64,000 nucleotides of DNA from Acorus gramineus. Lineage: Eukaryota > Streptophyta > Magnoliopsida > Acorales > Acoraceae. Positions 40,331 through 50,732 of the stretch are shown here, piece by piece (positions within the stretch are counted from its first letter, which is position 1; each line of letters opens with the position of its first letter). The notes beneath the pieces are model-generated. The model was not told the DNA's origin. It did not search any database and saw nothing but the letters and a program-made list of their open reading frames with translations. The translations under genes were made by a program, and so were the position numbers. The DNA lies in contig JAUJYN010000025.1 in NCBI GenBank assembly GCA_030737835.1, forward strand, positions 2,393,347-2,457,346, read 5' to 3'.

Positions 40331-42180
40331 ATGTCAGATCCTAGTGACACCAATGCAGGAGGATGACAGGAATGAAATGTTCTTCCATCCGATGCTGCTG
40401 ACAGCTCACCGGAAGCCCGGGTTAGTCAGGTCCAAGACCTCAGGCGGGTAATGGAGTCCACGCAAGAAACTCTATTTACCCGTCTGTAGGGATCAATGCA
40501 GCAAATGATTGAAGCCTCATTGCAACAGTTCTATACGAACATGCATCGACAGCCGCCAGTCCAGGAGGAAATCCGGCCACCGCCTCCTGTATTGCCAACC
40601 CCCTGACCGTCAATGCTGAAGGTTCGGAGGGAAGTACCTCTTCCTCCAATAATCAAAGGTAGCGATCTCTTCGGCGTTCGCGCACTCCTCGAGCGGGTCG
40701 ACGGCCTCATGAAGAACAGAGGCGTGGGTGCTCACCTCATGGAGAACGCTCCGCCCGGCGAGAGGTCTCTCGGAGGCAAACGCACCAAGGGCGATCGGCC
40801 TTACGTGAAGTATCGGAAGGACATCAATATAACTCTCCACCCTGCTAGCAAACCGGGGGAGCAGTCGCACAGCCTCGTTACGCCTTGCGCTCTGAGGTAC
40901 GGCGCGTTCTGAATCACGAGATGGTGGAGCACGCAATTCGGGGATTCGCCTCCCTGTTTTGCACAGAGATTCTCAGAGATCGACTTTCCTGAAAATTTGT
41001 TCAGCCCAAATTCAAGCTATACAATGGTACGATAGATCCCTACGATCATATCTTGGCATTCTTACATTTGATGGCATTGTATGAGCTCTATGATGGGCTT
41101 ATGTGCCGCCTCTTCCCCTGGAGCCAGGAAGGGGCCGTGTTGATTTGGTTCCATCTCCTTCAACCTACGACAATTAGAACTTTCGAGCAGCTCGGCACTA
41201 TCTATGTTTGCCGAGCACTTCATCTGTAATCGGTGGAGGAAGAAGGATCTCGGCAATCGATCTCATGAAGATCCAAATGCAGTCAGGGGAGACGATTCGG
41301 CAGTTTGTTGATCGCTTCCGCATCCTGAAGTTTGAAGTAGAAGACTGCAATGAGGACGCTGCAATAATGGCTTTCTGAAACGGCCTGCCATCCAAAAACG
41401 GCCTCAAGGAGTCGCTTATCAAGCGTACTCCGTTCGACTTACGTGATTTGATGGGGCGTGCTGAAAAGTACGCCAAGGTGGAAGAAGAATCCAGGATCCT
41501 TAAGCAGGTGGTAGCTGTGCCCCGGTCATCGCCAACGGCTGCCACCTCATCACCAGCAATAAAACGCCCGCAGGAGCCACGTCAGAAGGACCAGCGGGGC
41601 AAGAAGCCTGGTGCCTCAACAAACGAGGTGCGAGAAGGACATGGGATGTTCTTCAAGATCCCTCCGTCGCAGATCCTGTCCAAAATCCAGGGGGAGGAGC
41701 CGTTGTTCTGATGGCATGCACCCATGAGGAGTGACGAGTCAAACCGGGATCAAACTCTCCACTGTGACTACCACAAGAGCGTGGGCCATGCTACCGACCA
41801 ATGTCGTATCCTCTGGGGTTCTTGGAGAACCAGGTCCAAAGGGGGCGCTTGAAGGAATATGTTCCTATTGAGAAGGCCCCAGCTCCTGGTGAGCAGCATG
41901 CGACGAATATTGACCCTAATACTTCGGCGGGGGTCATTGACGACATTTTTGGAGGCGTACCGCACTTTGTCACCCCAAAAAGCACCCGCCGAGATTCGAG
42001 GAAGATGCAGGTCTCCTTTGAAATGATGCAGCTTGACCAGGAGCCGAAACTGGTGATGAAGAGACCAAGAAGTGGTGATGAAGGAGCCATCACTTTCTCT
42101 GATGCCGACCTGGAAGGAGTCCAGGCCCCGCTCTCAGACGCGCTGGTAATCACCCTACGTATCTCTAATTTTGACGTTAA
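40331..42180 (+). pseudogene. gag remnant of element C
   Basis: Plus strand, broken into several frames. Recognisable gag pieces: PKFKLYNGTIDPYDHILAFL (about 41010), WSQEGAVLIWFHLLQP, TIRTFEQLGT, then SGETIRQFVDRFRILKFEVE and GLKESLIKRTPFDLRDLMGR; a zinc-knuckle-like CDYHKSVGHATDQC (about 41760-41803); and the segment before the protease with VIDDIFGG, ITFSDADLEGVQ and DALVITLRISNFDV (to about 42175). There the LTR of B2 begins at 42181, so the protease and pol of C are not in the window. Stops and shifts make it dead. Confidence 0.8.
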
Positions 42181-43469
42181 TGTAGATACCCAAATTTTAA
42201 CCTTCCAAAGAGACAAAAATACTTCAAGTAATACTTAGGAATGACCACATTTGGACATCTAATAGAAAACTCCCTTAGAAACCAAAACCAGAAACCCTAG
42301 TCCAAACACTTAGAATAATCTAGGACATGGACAGGGGCGGCTACTTGAGAGTAGCCACCCCATACCTGGTGGCTAGTTACAACTAGCCGCCCCCTAACCG
42401 ACCCCAAACTGCCTCCTTGGGATGGGACATAAAGCAGCATGATTGCGGCGGATTGTCTCTTTTAGCAGCCTCATCTCAGCCGGTTCAACCCCAGTAACCG
42501 ACCTAAGCCACCGCTTGTCAGAGATGGGACGTTTGGCAGGTCATGATGGGGGCGGCTACTTGAGAGTAGCCGCCCCTCACTGGGCGGCTAGTTGCAACTA
42601 GCCGCTCCTCACCTGGACATTATCAGAGAACAAAGATCTAATAGAAGGTCAAATCAAGCACCTTATTACCCATTTTAATCTATTGTCCAGTGGACACTCC
42701 CCTACCCTTTTTTTTTTACTATAAATAGGGGGCAATCCCAATCCAATTCATAACAATTCATATCCATATATCATCAATCACTCATAAAATCACCCATTCC
42801 TTCCTAAGCCATACCCACACTCACAAACCCTCCCCCACTTGAAACCCTAGAAAGAGAGAGAGGGAAGCTCAATTCCTAAACAGAAACACTTTCCAAATCT
42901 ACTCTCCAAAAACCCAGGTTAAACCTAGTTTAGCCCCTACCAAAACCTAACCCAAACCCTATGCAGGCTCCCAAATTGAGCCAGGCACCAGGCGACTACT
43001 CCTAACTAGCCGTCCCCCACCAGGCGGCTAAACCCAACTAGTCGGCCCTTCCCCCTACCCCTGATTCCCAAACCTCCTTTAGTCAAGTTCCCAAAGTAGA
43101 AGAGGATCCCTGTTTTCACCACTGTGTACGGCATGCCCGTGTCCCAGAGCAGAGACCCCACAAACTCCCCCACAAAGGCGATCAAATCCGTCCCAACTTT
43201 TCCTACTTTTTGAGAAAGCAGGTGGCGATCACAACTACCCCTGAATCCTCCTGAGGACCTGTCGGCCGCCTCAGCCAGGAAACCAAAAACCCCCACCACC
43301 CTTCCGAGAGACGATTCGATCGAGCCTGCCAAGGCATGCGCCGGATCCAAACCTCCGAAGAACCCCCACACACGCAACCGGACCAAACCTGAAACGTCAT
43401 CCTTTTTTCTAGAGGCCACCCGCATGCCACACCCGGGCCGGGGAACCTTTTCGAAAAAGGATACCGACA
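42181..43469 (+). repeat. 5' LTR of B2
   Basis: 1289 bp, TGTAGATACCC to ATACCGACA; the start matches the LTR start of B1. TATA-like CTATAAATAGGGGGC near 42720. The part before it contains palindromes: GGCGGCTACTTGAGAGTAGCC (near 42338 and 42551) and GCGGCTAGTTGCAACTAGCC (near 42583, with a variant near 42370). Decayed hairpins of the same plan occur near 42988 and 43022. The B-family LTR at 353-1262 shares these. Confidence 0.87.
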
Positions 43470-43472
43470 GCC

Positions 43473-43490
43473 TGGCGATCACGGTGGGAC
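43473..43490 (+). other. Primer-binding site of B2
   Basis: TGGCGATCACGGTGGGAC, identical to the B1 site at 32570-32587 on the other strand. Confidence 0.8.
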
Positions 43491-43820
43491 TGCCCACGTG
43501 AAAACAACCAAAGGTAATCCCCTTCTACTTCCCTCCATAACTTGACTAGAATGCTATCACCCCTCTAGGAAAGCTAGGATTTCCCACCCCTCAAGTCTGA
43601 CCCTCCTCTACTTTGCATTACAACATCCTTTACTACTTTAAGCCGCACATAGCTGCGCACCCTTTTACCGCTTTAATCACATCTCTTTACTGCTTTAAGC
43701 CACACACAGATGCACACCCTTTACTGCTTTAAGCCGCACACAGCTGCGCACCCCTTTACCGCTTTATTTACTGCTTTAAGTCTGCATTCATTTACACCTA
43801 GGCTTTTCCATATTCACACC
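43491..43820 (+). other. B2 leader with tandem repeats
   Basis: Untranslated leader. At about 43625-43785 a unit of about 35-45 bp with TTTACTGCTTTAAGCCRCACA and GCTGCGCACCC recurs about four to five times with variation. No gene. Confidence 0.65.
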
Positions 43821-45609
43821 ATGGAGGCCTATACCCATGAGAAAATAGTAGAGGAGAAAGACAACCAGGGAGACCAAACCGCCCAATTCCTCAGCCACCT
43901 AGAGGAGAGGATGGCTACCCTAGGATACCAGTCGGTCGAGGACATGTTCAATGACCTCACCAACTATCACCAGACCAAGGCCTTGAAGCAGGAAACTCCT
44001 GTTAAGACCCCCAAGGCTTGCCCCACCCCCAATACACTACCAACACCTGGTTTCTCAGTTAATCCGAGCCCAAGCCCCTTTTCTCCCCCCACCTTTTCCT
44101 TCGCCCCACCTTCCCCTGTGAATCCAATGTTTCCTGCAACTTCTGCCCCAAGTCCTTACTAGGCTACATCCAACCCAGGGCCACTAAACTACCCACCCTA
44201 GGTAGAAACCCTGGACGAAACCAACCGTAGAGTCCTCTCCGAGTCTGGCTTTTCTGCCCCTAAACACATGTCTCTGCATAATTTGAGACAAATCCCAAAA
44301 GTCAACCTACTGGAGGGATTCAAAATCCAAAAATTTCACCGGTATAACGGTCGTGGAGACCCAGACATTCATTTAACTGCTTTTTATCTAGATGCCCGAC
44401 CTTTTCTAGATAATCAACCTCTGTTAGTCTTCCTTTTCCAAAAATCACTGGAAGGAGAAGCACTACAATGGTTCTCCACACTCCCTGTAGACCACTTGTC
44501 GAATTTCTCGGCTGTAAGCGAGAAGTTTTTAGGCCGCTACGGTTACCAGAGGATTAGGACCCCCTCTATCTCAGACCTGACCGTAGAAAGAATGAGGCCT
44601 AGGGAGGAATGTGAGCAGTACGTGTCTAGGTGGCGCACCGTCGTCCACAAAACTGGCCTACAACTAACGGAATGTCAAGAAATTGACATGATGTTACAGA
44701 GCCTAAGTCTAGAACTTTGTACGAGTCTTTTGTATGAAGATTGTACCACGTACTAACTTCTAATTGACCACCACAACAGGATTTCCCATTGTGTAGCCCC
44801 AATAGTCCAAGCCCAGTCCCCACCTATCAGCCATAGGGTTGGACAACCGCCAAGAAAGGCGCAAACCCCCACAGTAGAGGGGATCACACAAGTCTCAGCA
44901 CTCTACGAGAACAGAGCACGGGTACCTGATCAAGGACCAGCTCCGAGACAGTATACACCCGGTTCATCCGGATATACGCCACCTCGGAAAACCAATCAAA
45001 ACTTTACTCCCCGATCAGTACCCGCCCCAGTGCCAACACAACAAAACCCAGTAATCCAAAGCCCTTCAGTCTAGAACCCCATATTTCAAAATCAGGGTCA
45101 ATCCAGAACTCCCCCTGCCTACTCTGCTCCCCCAAGAGCACAAAGTTTAGCCCCTAGGCAGCCTACACAGGGCCCCTCCAATGAGGTCACCCCCCTCCTC
45201 CTATGGCCCAAGATGGTTAAATAGAAGGGATTGTTATTCGCCGCTCCCAGAAACCCTAGCAAGCATCTTCAAGGCCTTGGTAAAAACCAATAGTATTCCT
45301 TTACCTATAGCCCGACCTGCACCTCTTGGTGCCGATACTTCCCGCTACTGCCCATACCATCAACATCATGGTTACACCATTGAGCAGTGTTTCTCATTCA
45401 GAGACGTTGTTTATGAGCTTGATGAAGAAAGACGCTTGGATTGGGCCACCATCAGGGGACTCAAAAATGGCCCAACTACAAAACTAACCCAAACCCACTC
45501 CAACCCCTTATCCACACAAAACCAAACCCTAGCATGTCCCAATCCTATAATCAATACCAAACAACAAGACCCAAATCCAGCTATGCAAGCCTTCATAGAA
45601 GAACCATAA
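43821..45609 (+). pseudogene. B2 gag
   Basis: Starts ATGGAGGCC at 43821. An acidic coiled segment with SHLEERMATLGYQSVEDMFND is followed by a Pro-rich stretch; the gag domain at 44268-44756 has KIQKFHRYNGRGDPDIHL, FLFQKSLEGEALQWF, FLGRYGYQR and MRPREECEQYVSRWR; a second Pro/Gln-rich stretch and a zinc knuckle YCPYHQHHGYTIEQC (about 45350-45390) follow, then an Asn/Pro-rich tail. In-frame stops at about 44161, 44202, 44755 and 45073 break it. It has the same domain order as the B1 gag. Confidence 0.82.
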
Positions 45610-46500
45610 AGTTTGAGTTTTGAAAGCATCTACACTATAGGAGACACAAACCATGAAGAGCTGCCCAGGATCATTCCGGGTGGCCTAATTCTCCCAGCAC
45701 CTTCCCCCATCCTCCCAAGCCCCATAAAGTTCCTCCCTTCTCATATAAGGCCATCCCCTAGGCTTAGCCCCATCCTATCAGTTAATAAAAACCCAAGACC
45801 ATTAAAAAACAATTTCCCCAGACCGCGGTTGATACCCTAAACCATCATACAACTAGGGCCGGAAGAATCTTTAATGCTGTCCCCACCTATAGGCGTCCCA
45901 TACCTAAAACAGAAGTCAAGGAAGCAAGTGTTGGGGATAGGATTGACATCCTCAGCCAGCTCCGAAGAATCCCGCAAAATATCTCCATCCTAGAGTTGAT
46001 CGAAACCTCAGACCAACAGACCCTGAGGATGTTTTTAGAAAGAGTCCAAGTTGACCCTCAAATCTCCACCATAAACATGCCAGTAGCCTTAGCTTCTGCA
46101 GGACTAGGGCCTATGATAATATTTAGGCCCAAAGAAGAAGTCCGCAACAAAGTCATTAACACGTCAACCCTCTGCATCATAGTTGATATTGAAGGACATC
46201 AAGTGTGGATAAAGTACTGGTTGATATTGGTGTAGGAGTAAACCTCATGTCACTACGTACTTTCGAACACATTGGCTGGCATATCACCATGCTCCTGAAA
46301 ACAGATACTCGGATATTCGCCTATGACAAAATGGCTCGCCCAGTTCTTGGTTTTAAAGACTTCCCATTAAAATAGGGTCCTTAGAAACAATCTTCGAAGC
46401 ATATGTTTTAGAAATGGACTCTGACTATAACATGATCTTAGGATGTAAATGGTTAGCCTCAATCAAAGGGGTCTCTTCTCCCCTAGGAAATCAAATAATC
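45610..46500 (+). pseudogene. B2 protease (single retropepsin module)
   Basis: After a short ELPRIIPGGLILPAP segment come GRIFNAVPTY, NISILELIETSDQ and GLGPMIIFRPKEE, then a retropepsin with a changed active site (VDIGVGVNLMS in place of the DTGAG of B1), a DTRIFAYDKMA flap and MILGCKWLAS (46430-46460). Frame changes and a stop at about 46374 interrupt it. Only one module exists here, against three in B1. Confidence 0.78.
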
Positions 46501-47106
46501 AAAATACGGGGAAACGCAATCAAGGAGCCCAAATCAGGGTTCACTAATAAGACTACCACCGTAAAGACCATCAACCCACGACAAAAAGAAACCACCATCC
46601 ACATCTTAGACTTTCCAATTAATTGGATGGACCTTCAAAGCACTCTCACCAGCACTATAAAGGCAACTCACCTTAAACCTAAGAACCTAGGCTGGCATAT
46701 GATGAAAGCCATGGGTCACATCCTAGGAAAAACACTAGGGCTAAGAGGTGGGATCTTGGAACCCATCAAACTTCCGGTCTGGCTGGACAAGAAGGGCATT
46801 GGCTCATCTACCCGACATACTAATTTAAAGGGAAAATATAATTGGTGGTTACACGAACATTTTGTAAAAGGAACGGTTGTGGAACAAGTTAAGGAGACCA
46901 CGTATACTCGTCCCTTAACCCCTATCCAGAAAAGAGAGCCAGACTATCTTTCGGGCTCTCTCGATTGGTTATTTCCACACCTAGATAAACCCTTAAAAAC
47001 ACACACACCACCGGTTAGTAAAACTCCAACTAACGGAGCGCTCTTTCCTCACAGTGCGCAAGCATCGCAACAAAGGAGCACCAGCTGTTGGAGAAAATTT
47101 TGGTGA
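46414..47106 (+). CDS. B2 protease end plus G-patch in one frame
   Basis: 230-codon open frame. Residues 1-35 are the protease C-terminus (MILGCKWLAS, then QIIKIRGN). Residues 93-118 match the G-patch pattern (GWHMMKAMGHILGKTLGL then GGILEPI), followed by the same downstream blocks as in B1 (KGIGS, WWLHEHFVKG, SLDWLFPHL). The final glycines of the motif are partly changed relative to B1. This frame shows that protease and G-patch belong to one polyprotein in this family. Confidence 0.75.
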   Translation: MDSDYNMILGCKWLASIKGVSSPLGNQIIKIRGNAIKEPKSGFTNKTTTVKTINPRQKETTIHILDFPINWMDLQSTLTSTIKATHLKPKNLGWHMMKAMGHILGKTLGLRGGILEPIKLPVWLDKKGIGSSTRHTNLKGKYNWWLHEHFVKGTVVEQVKETTYTRPLTPIQKREPDYLSGSLDWLFPHLDKPLKTHTPPVSKTPTNGALFPHSAQASQQRSTSCWRKFW

Positions 47107-47439
47107 AGCACCTAAATCAATCCAGTAAGCAGTAAATATTAGTTGTCTTTTCCTTTAAAAAAAACAATAAAAACAACAGAAAAACAAGAAAACAAAAAAA
47201 AACACAAAAAAATGGAAACTAAAACCTTAGGTCCTTGTTTGACAAAGATGACTTCACCCCAACATGGCATCCCTTCAGCACTGACTCTGATCTTTTAAAC
47301 AATTTGCGACATCTGGCCAGCCAAACTAAACATTCCAGCCCTAGCACCTCACTTAAAACAATAAAGCCCTCTAGAAGTCAGATACCTGACCATATCATTA
47401 ACCACATAAAAGGACATAGGGGGACTATCTTTTGGCCTA

Positions 47440-48829
47440 GAAAAATTTAAGTCCATAGCAGTCATAGAAGAGCCAGACATAGATGATGGTCTGGGAATCT
47501 TCGAAATCTGCGATGAAGACAATGAACAAGAAGAGGACATCTCTGAAGAATTTGAGAGAAGTCTTCAAAGATTCGATGTGAAGACAAGAGAAGTGGATGA
47601 GAAGGTCATTATGATCAGCGCAGAGCTTAAACCTGACGAAAAAGAAAGTCTGGTCAAAATACTACGCGAATATGTTGATATCTTCACTTGGTCTTATAAA
47701 GACATGTCTGGGCTCAACACCTCTTTTGTCAAGCACTGATTAATTTTAGAGACCAATGCAAAACCGGTAAAGTAGAAGCTAAGACGCCTTCATCCGGAGG
47801 TGGCCTTAAAAATTAAAGATGAGGTGGACAAACTCCACTAGGCTAAGTTTATCCAGGTAGTCTTATACCCAAAATGGGTAGCTAATATCATTCCAGTATC
47901 CAAAAAGACGGCAGGGTACGGGTATGCATCGACTTTAGGGACCTCAATCAAGCATGCCTGAAGGACGACTTCCCACTCCCACACATTGATCTCCTTGTCG
48001 ACAACACGGCAGGATATGAAATGCTATCTTTTATGGATGGCTTTTCTAGGTACAATCAGATTCAGTTAGCAGAAGAAGACCAAGAGAAAACTTCTTTCAC
48101 CACACCTTGGGGGACCTACTGTTATGTAGTAATGCCTTTTGGACTAAAAATGCTAGTGCAACATATCAATGAGCAATGACTTCAATATTTCATGATATGA
48201 TACACAGGTTAGTAGAAGTTTATGTAGATGACATCCTACTTAAATCTAGGACTCGAATAGGACATGCATATATACTTAGACAAGTCCTACAAAGGTGCAG
48301 GGAATTTTCGCTTAAAATGAACCCGAAGAAATGTCGCTTCGACGTCTCTTCCTGGAAGCTCCTGGGGTTCATGGTGAGCAAGAGGGGGATCGAAGTCGAC
48401 CCAACTAAAGCGAGAGCCATTACCCAGATGCCCCCACCTAAAAACTTGAAGGAGTTAAAGAGGACTCATCGGTCGGCTGCAATTCATCAGAAGATTCATA
48501 TCACACCCCTTTTACAAACTATTAAAAGGAGGAGTTAAGTTTACCTGGGATAGCGAATGCCAACAGGCCTTCAATGAACTAAAGAAATACCTGCTTAAAC
48601 CCCCGGTTCTCTCAGCTCTGGTACCTGGGCAACCCATGATTCTTTATGTAGCTGCGACCGAAGAGGCAATCGGTGCTGCGCTTGCACAACACGACAACAT
48701 GGGAAGGAAAGAAAAGGCTGTCTACTACCTGAGTAAGACATTAATTGAATACGAGCGGGCTTACCCTCCCACAGAAAAAACCTGCTTAGCCTTAGTGTGG
48801 GCATCGCAAAAACTACGCCATTATTTCCT
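47440..48829 (+). pseudogene. B2 linker, RT and partial RNase H
   Basis: Acidic linker GLGIFEICDEDNEQEEDISEE, DIFTWSYKDMSGL, LRRLHPEVALKIKDEVDKL and YPKWVANIIPVSKK; then RT with the DDFPLPHIDLLVDNTAG and FMDGFSRYNQI blocks and the catalytic YVDD in an open part starting 48176 (VEVYVDDILLKSR); LGFMVSKRGIEVDPTKARAI and PPPKNLKEL; then the first RNase H with MILYVAATEEAIGAAL up to KLRHYF. Stops or shifts at about 47738, 47774, 47840 and 48150. It ends at 48829. Confidence 0.83.
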
Positions 48830-50073
48830 TCCCATGTTTTCTTTCTTAAATCTTCATCTTTTTTTTTTACTTCTTATTTTTACTCTGATAAAAAATATTT
48901 TTTTTACTTTCTTTTTTAAAAAAATTGGATGATTATAATTTTTAAATTTGAATATCTTGAAAGGAAGAAAAATTGAGTAGTAAAATTTTTTGAGAAAAGG
49001 ACTATGTAATTGCTTATAGGAAATAACTAGAAGAAAATGTGAATTTTTAAAAAAGATTTGAGTAAAACACAAAATGATGGTTGGAGATACATCATATCAA
49101 ATCAAGTTTTTATTCAAATTTAAAGTGAAATTTATGTATAAGTTTAAATAAGGGCTGAAGATGGCCTTAGAAGTTAAATCAGGCCCTTTGACGTCTAACC
49201 TAATGATTAATAAAGGATATTTTTTTTGACGATGAGCATTAATTTAACCTGGATAAAGATTATTGTCCAATTAATACTACTGCAAAATATTGATAAGCCT
49301 TAGAACGAAAAAAGATAATAATTTTCATACTTATTTCAATCTTACATATCACAGTCGACGCACTCAAACATGCGCGTCTCATTCGAAAATTTTCTTTTCA
49401 ACTTTTTTCAGTTGACAAAAGTTATTCGTTATATGAGCTTTTGAATTTTTTTTTTTTTTTGTTACTACACTGCGTACCTATGTTTCAGCATGCCATGATT
49501 GAGATTTCAGCACACAAGCCTTTTTTTTATTTTATATTTTTTATCATTGTATACGTGGAGATCTCCCGATCCATGCATTCTAAAGTAACAGACAAAGCCT
49601 GAATTATTGTTCGCAAGAGGGACAATGTCCTCTGGCACTGGCCCTCTCCACGTGCTTAAGTGTAAAATCTGGACCTACTACAAGTCGCAATGCTACAATC
49701 CGGCCAAAAAAAAATATATTTTGAAGACCAATATTTTAATGTAAAATGAAACAGTTTTATGTTCTCATTTCTCACGGGCACGTCTAGCCTTATCACTCAA
49801 TCCACTTTACTAAACCCACCACTTTTACTTTATGTGATTCTTAAACCCACTATCATTTACATACCATTCACTTAAACATCTAAAATCCAACACTCCTTTG
49901 CCTCTCACAGGTTTCTCACCCTTTCTTTCTTCTCTCCTCCTGATCTCCTCTCCTCCCTACGGATCTGCCCGTGCCACCGCCATACAGGCTGCCTCCATTC
50001 TCCCCGTGCAAGATCAGCAGTAACACCACCAATGTCGGAGAGCTCATCTGTGTTAGATTCACTGCGATCATCT
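48830..50073. other. AT-rich intergenic stretch
   Basis: AT-rich with long T runs (48860-48930, 49450). A short palindromic GAGGGACAATGTCCTC lies near 49617. At about 49900-50070 CT-rich sequence leads into a short ORF starting ATGTCGGAGAGC at 50032, interrupted by the hAT-like element; no domain recognised. Confidence 0.5.
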
Positions 50074-50132
50074 CAAGGCCGGCCCTGGGCAGAGACCACC
50101 AAGGCAACTGCCTAAGGCCCCCCACCTACGGA

Positions 50133-50531
50133 TAGGGGTGGTAAACGAGTCGAATGAGCCGAGCTTTGACATGTTCAAGCTCGGCTCGTTTATAAATGAG
50201 CCGAACTGAGCCAAGCTCAAGAGCCTAAACGAGCCTATTGTTCTTCTTCATTTTAGGGTTTTTAGGGGTTGAAAACAAAATTTTAGCATAAATGAGCCAT
50301 GTTCATGAGCCTAAACGAGCATAACTTTACAAAGGAGTTGAGTCAAACTTCAACTAAGTTTTTTTTACACAAATGAGTCGAGTTTGAATACAAAATGAAG
50401 CTCGATCTAGGTGCCAAGCCTAACCGAGCTTTAATAATTTTGTTCAAGCTCGCTCATTTGTCTAATTGAACGAGCCCGAATGAGCTCATGCCGAGCTGAG
50501 CCCGAGTGGCTTGATTCGTTTACCAGCCCTA
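50133..50531. mobile_element. hAT-like miniature element built on GAGCCGAGC repeats
   Basis: 399 bp. TAGGGGTGGTAAACGAGTC at the left; right end reverse-complemented TAGGGCTGGTAAACG. Flanks CCTACGGA (50125-50132) and TCTACGGA (50532-50539) match 7 of 8. Subterminal parts are dense in AGCTCGGCTCG and AACGAGCC in opposite orientation. No ORF. Confidence 0.82.
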
Positions 50532-50732
50532 TCTACGGAGGGCCCCAAATCCCTATAATCTTGAAAGGTCCACTATATTAGGAAAGCTATTAAACCTTAG
50601 ATATGCCCATATCATATCCCACTCATCCTGAAAATCTTGAAAAATCCCACATGAATTTTATTAAATCTCTCTCAACACACACACACACACTAATAAACTA
50701 TTTCATATTCCCAAATCCCCTGAATTTCTCTC

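Larger units (their letters stand above)
42181..48829 (+). mobile_element. Element B2: truncated B-family Ty3/Gypsy retrotransposon
   Basis: Plus strand. 5' LTR 42181-43469, primer-binding site identical to that of B1, leader, gag, protease, G-patch, linker, RT and part of RNase H. It stops abruptly at about 48829, where the reading RHYFL gives way to AT-rich DNA unrelated to B1; integrase, tail and 3' LTR are missing. GTTAA (42176-42180) may be one copy of its target duplication. The coding parts are clearly homologous to B1 but carry many stops, several of them TAG where the related codon is CAG-like, pointing to an older, methylated and deaminated copy. Confidence 0.87.
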
